A stretch of DNA of 43,845 bases from a virus. Below the pieces are notes generated by a model. It did not search any database, was not told where the DNA came from, and saw only the letters and a list, made by a program, of their open reading frames with translations. The stretch covers positions 1 through 43,845 of the IMG/VR virus record IMGVR_UViG_3300028284_000016, one strand, 5' to 3'. The position numbers were made by a program, and so were the translations under genes. Below, in pieces: positions 41,770 through 43,845 of this stretch (position 1 is the stretch's first letter; each line of letters opens with the position of its first letter).

Positions 41770-43845
41770 TTACTCTGGTACAAAGCCACCGCCTTTAGGT
41801 CCACCACAAGTAATAACAGCTGTAATTATTCCTTGGCTATTGACTTGAATTACTTTAGAATTTATTTCATCGTATGGCTGTATTTTCCAATTAAGGTTCT
41901 GTCCATTAAATATATACGTTAAATTAGAGTCAGTGAAAACTGTCTCATTCACTGCCCATTGAGTCTGTGTATATAAGTTAGCTTCTGTTGTTGTTAAATC
42001 ACATGCTCCTGAGGCGCTAAATTGACCGGTTGACCTAGACGCTTCTTTAACTGAAGGTACAGGTGTCGGTGTTGCTGTTGGGTTAGGAGTAGCTGTTGGA
42101 AGTTCTTCCAGAGTTGGTGTAGGGGTACTTGTTGGTGTAGCTGTAGCCGTTGGTTCAGGAGTTGGTGCAGGTGTTGGTGTTGGTGTTGCTGTAGGAACGA
42201 AAGCTGGGTTGTTTATATAACAGTGTATGTCGTCAAAACACATTCTTTCGACACAGCTATAAATTGTTGCATCTTCATTTCCTGCAGGGTGATCAACTGA
42301 TACTACAGTTCCACAGTGTATAAAGCGTTGATCGGCTGTTTGTATATACTGTACCACATCGTTTACTTGTATATTAATACATCCACCTTTACTCATGTTG
42401 TACTGAGCATTTGTTACACAATCTACAACTCTAAAGTTAAGTATAGGCGTAGGTGTACTAGTAGATGTTGGAGCTGGTGTATTAGTAGGACCAGGTGTAT
42501 TTGTAGCTGTTGGTACTGGTGTGTTAGTAGGTTTAGGTGTTGATGTTGGGTAAGGTGTATTAGTAGCTGTTGGTGCAGGTGTTGGTGTTCCGTTAGGGAA
42601 TCTACAAATATCACAGTCTAGATATGCCGTATAAGTATCTAAGTTAACAGTTCCTACTTGATCCTCATCTACATTTATTATTTGCCAACATACTCCTTTA
42701 TTATCTTTATAGACTGTTCCAGGTACTGGTTGGAATCCGGATATTACACCTTTAGTGTTTATTTCAAATGCATCACACCTTACTAAGTGGTAGTAGTATA
42801 AGCTAGGTGCTGGTGTTGATGTTGGAGCCGGAGTGTTAGTTGGATTAGGAGTTGCTGTAGCTGTAGGCTCAGGGGTACTTGTTGGTGTTACTGATGGTGT
42901 AGCTGTTGGTCCTGGTGTACTCGTAGCTGTTGGAGCTGGAGTACTAGTTGGTGTTACTGATGGTGTAGCTGTCGGAGCCGGAGTACTTGTAGCTGTCGGA
43001 GCCGGAGTGTTCGTTGGATTAGGAGTTGGTGTTGGTGTTGCTGGTATTACTGCTTCACATAGTAGTTCGGTACAGCCGTTTTTATGAACGTTAATGTTCA
43101 TTCCGGCTAAAGCTACAAATGGTGCTCCAGATGGACCATATTTAAACATGTTGCTTGTTGTTCCTCCTTGACATAGACCGAAGTATGTTGAATTACCCTG
43201 TATTGTACTTATCGCAGTTGTTAAGTTTACATCTTGATTAGCTGCATTACAAGAATTTAATACGTAATATAAGTCTAATCCTCCATTAGTTAATTGACTG
43301 TTTAATACATCTACTGTAATACATTTACAATCTTCTGGTACTGGCGTACTCGTAGCTGTTGGTACTGGTGTGTTAGTAGGTTCAGGAGTATCTGTTGGAG
43401 CAGGTGTTGGTGTATCTGTTGGTACTGGTGTGTTCGTTGGTTCAGGAGTATCGGTTGGAGCAGGTGTTGGTGTATCTGTTGGTAACGGAGTATTTGTAGC
43501 CGTTGGTTCAGGAGTATCGGTTGGTAGTGGTGTATTCGTAGCTGTAGGAGCCGGAGTGTCAGTTGGGGCAGGTGTTGGTGTGTCAGTTGGAGCTGGTGTA
43601 TCGGTTGGAGCAGGTGTTGGTGTATCGGTTGGAGCTGGTGTATCTGTTGGGTTAGGAGTTACTGTAGCTGTTGGAGCCGGAGTATCTGTTGGGTTAGGGG
43701 TAGCTGTAGCTGTTGGAGCCGGAGTATTAGTAGCTGTTGGTTCAGGAGTGTCAGTTGGAGCAGGTGTTGGTGTATCTGTTGGCTCAGGAGTAGCTGTTGC
43801 AGTAGGAGCAGGTGTACTTGTTGGAGCAGGTGTTGGTGTAGCTAA
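41770..43845 (-). CDS. Pro/Thr-repeat protein with Cys-containing beads (5' end outside window)
   Basis: The frame is open from the window edge to the stop at 41770 (691 residues visible). A Met at 43149 is internal, because the same frame continues upstream through a folded bead and more repeats. Four Pro/Thr-rich linkers (units such as TPAPTATSTP) alternate with beads holding paired Cys: around 43050-43335, 42600-42805 (YYHLVRCDAFEI...CWQIINVDED...LDCDICRF), 42200-42440 (VVDCVTNAQYNM...CINIQVNDVVQYI) and the C-terminal end (FSASGACDLTTTEANLYTQ...VITCGG). This beads-on-a-string plan suggests an extended adhesin or tail fibre. The terminal signal or anchor is not visible. Confidence 0.72.
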   Translation of the reverse strand, partial: LATPTPAPTSTPAPTATATPEPTDTPTPAPTDTPEPTATNTPAPTATATPNPTDTPAPTATVTPNPTDTPAPTDTPTPAPTDTPAPTDTPTPAPTDTPAPTATNTPLPTDTPEPTATNTPLPTDTPTPAPTDTPEPTNTPVPTDTPTPAPTDTPEPTNTPVPTATSTPVPEDCKCITVDVLNSQLTNGGLDLYYVLNSCNAANQDVNLTTAISTIQGNSTYFGLCQGGTTSNMFKYGPSGAPFVALAGMNINVHKNGCTELLCEAVIPATPTPTPNPTNTPAPTATSTPAPTATPSVTPTSTPAPTATSTPGPTATPSVTPTSTPEPTATATPNPTNTPAPTSTPAPSLYYYHLVRCDAFEINTKGVISGFQPVPGTVYKDNKGVCWQIINVDEDQVGTVNLDTYTAYLDCDICRFPNGTPTPAPTATNTPYPTSTPKPTNTPVPTATNTPGPTNTPAPTSTSTPTPILNFRVVDCVTNAQYNMSKGGCINIQVNDVVQYIQTADQRFIHCGTVVSVDHPAGNEDATIYSCVERMCFDDIHCYINNPAFVPTATPTPTPAPTPEPTATATPTSTPTPTLEELPTATPNPTATPTPVPSVKEASRSTGQFSASGACDLTTTEANLYTQTQWAVNETVFTDSNLTYIFNGQNLNWKIQPYDEINSKVIQVNSQGIITAVITCGGPKGGGFVPE
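42053..43845 (-). repeat. Four Pro/Thr linker arrays
   Basis: Arrays lie at about 42053-42197, 42443-42590, 42803-43045 and 43336-43845 (continuing off the edge). Units are 18-30 bp and encode T-P-x-P-T-[AND]-T variants. Codon choice varies between units, but several blocks are identical at DNA level, so unequal recombination or strand slippage is likely to change copy number. Confidence 0.8.

Noticed and set aside
42833-43087. Plus-strand Val/Gly repeat frame
   Set aside because: Antisense of the Pro/Thr linkers; repetitive DNA keeps several frames open.
41770-43149. Start of the Pro/Thr protein at the ATG at 43149
   Set aside because: The same frame is open for another 232 codons to the window edge and encodes more linker and a folded bead, so the Met is internal.
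1-43845. tRNA genes and T4-type TATAAATA late promoters on the coding strand
   Set aside because: No cloverleaf-like sequence was noticed by eye. The only coding-strand TATAAATA-like match noticed (about 6428-6437) is formed by the stop codon region of a fibre gene and is not followed by a nearby start.

Overview
The window is a dense, one-direction (minus strand) segment of a tailed-phage genome. It encodes a distant T4-like (myovirus-type) structural module. The hallmark genes are recognisable from their proteins: large terminase (gp17-like), portal (gp20-like), prohead protease (gp21-like), acidic scaffold (gp22-like), major capsid protein (gp23-like) and a neck cassette (gp13/gp14/gp15-like). 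A phoH-like gene sits between capsid and neck. DNA is AT-rich, genes overlap by 1-11 bases or are a few bases apart, and starts almost never have an AGGAGG-type ribosome binding site; the leaders are simply A/T-rich. That leader style, plus the W/Y/N-rich lipoprotein, suggests a Bacteroidota host, probably marine. This host call is inference, not shown directly.

Layout in transcription order (high to low coordinates). (1) 43845-39721: a Pro/Thr-repeat protein with Cys-containing beads (cut by the window edge), a GIY-YIG-type protein, a protein with a conserved Cys/Arg-rich C-terminal domain, a cupin-like small protein, a 19-residue Cys-rich microprotein and a short protein with a capsid-targeting-like N-terminus. 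(2) 39644-33025: DnaG-type primase, RecB-like nuclease, lipoprotein, zeta-toxin-like P-loop kinase, a nucleotidyltransferase/double-metallopeptidase fusion, a HAD phosphatase, a Zn-ribbon protein and a holin-like membrane protein. (3) 32950-14386: head module with large proteins rich in prohead-protease-type sites, a possible nuclease, terminase, portal, three accessory prohead proteins, protease, a membrane protein, scaffold, capsid, PhoH and neck. (4) 13911-1577: gp15-like tail completion protein, then a bank of tail-fibre/adhesin proteins, including a cadherin-like giant, two paralogues sharing both ends and an S74-chaperone fibre. (5) 1556-1: a glycosyltransferase and a SAM methyltransferase (partial).

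Main result of the hunt. At least five otherwise unrelated proteins begin with nearly the same nonapeptide pattern, M-K-L-x-x-[IL]-I-[LF]-E. It ends in the (I/L)-x-E cleavage consensus of T4-type prohead proteases, and it resembles the T4 capsid targeting sequence of internal and injected proteins. One carrier is a zeta-toxin-like kinase; looser versions are on a HAD phosphatase and a GIY-YIG protein. Together with the protease gene in the same window and two large proteins full of (I/L)-x-E|S/A/G sites, this points to a set of packaged, processed and possibly injected effectors.

Other items of interest are a 239-base overprint of the kinase P-loop region with a lipoprotein tail, a repeated CTATTTAT element upstream of about 11 start codons (the likely phage promoter family), three strong terminators, and shared N-terminal tags on fibre proteins.
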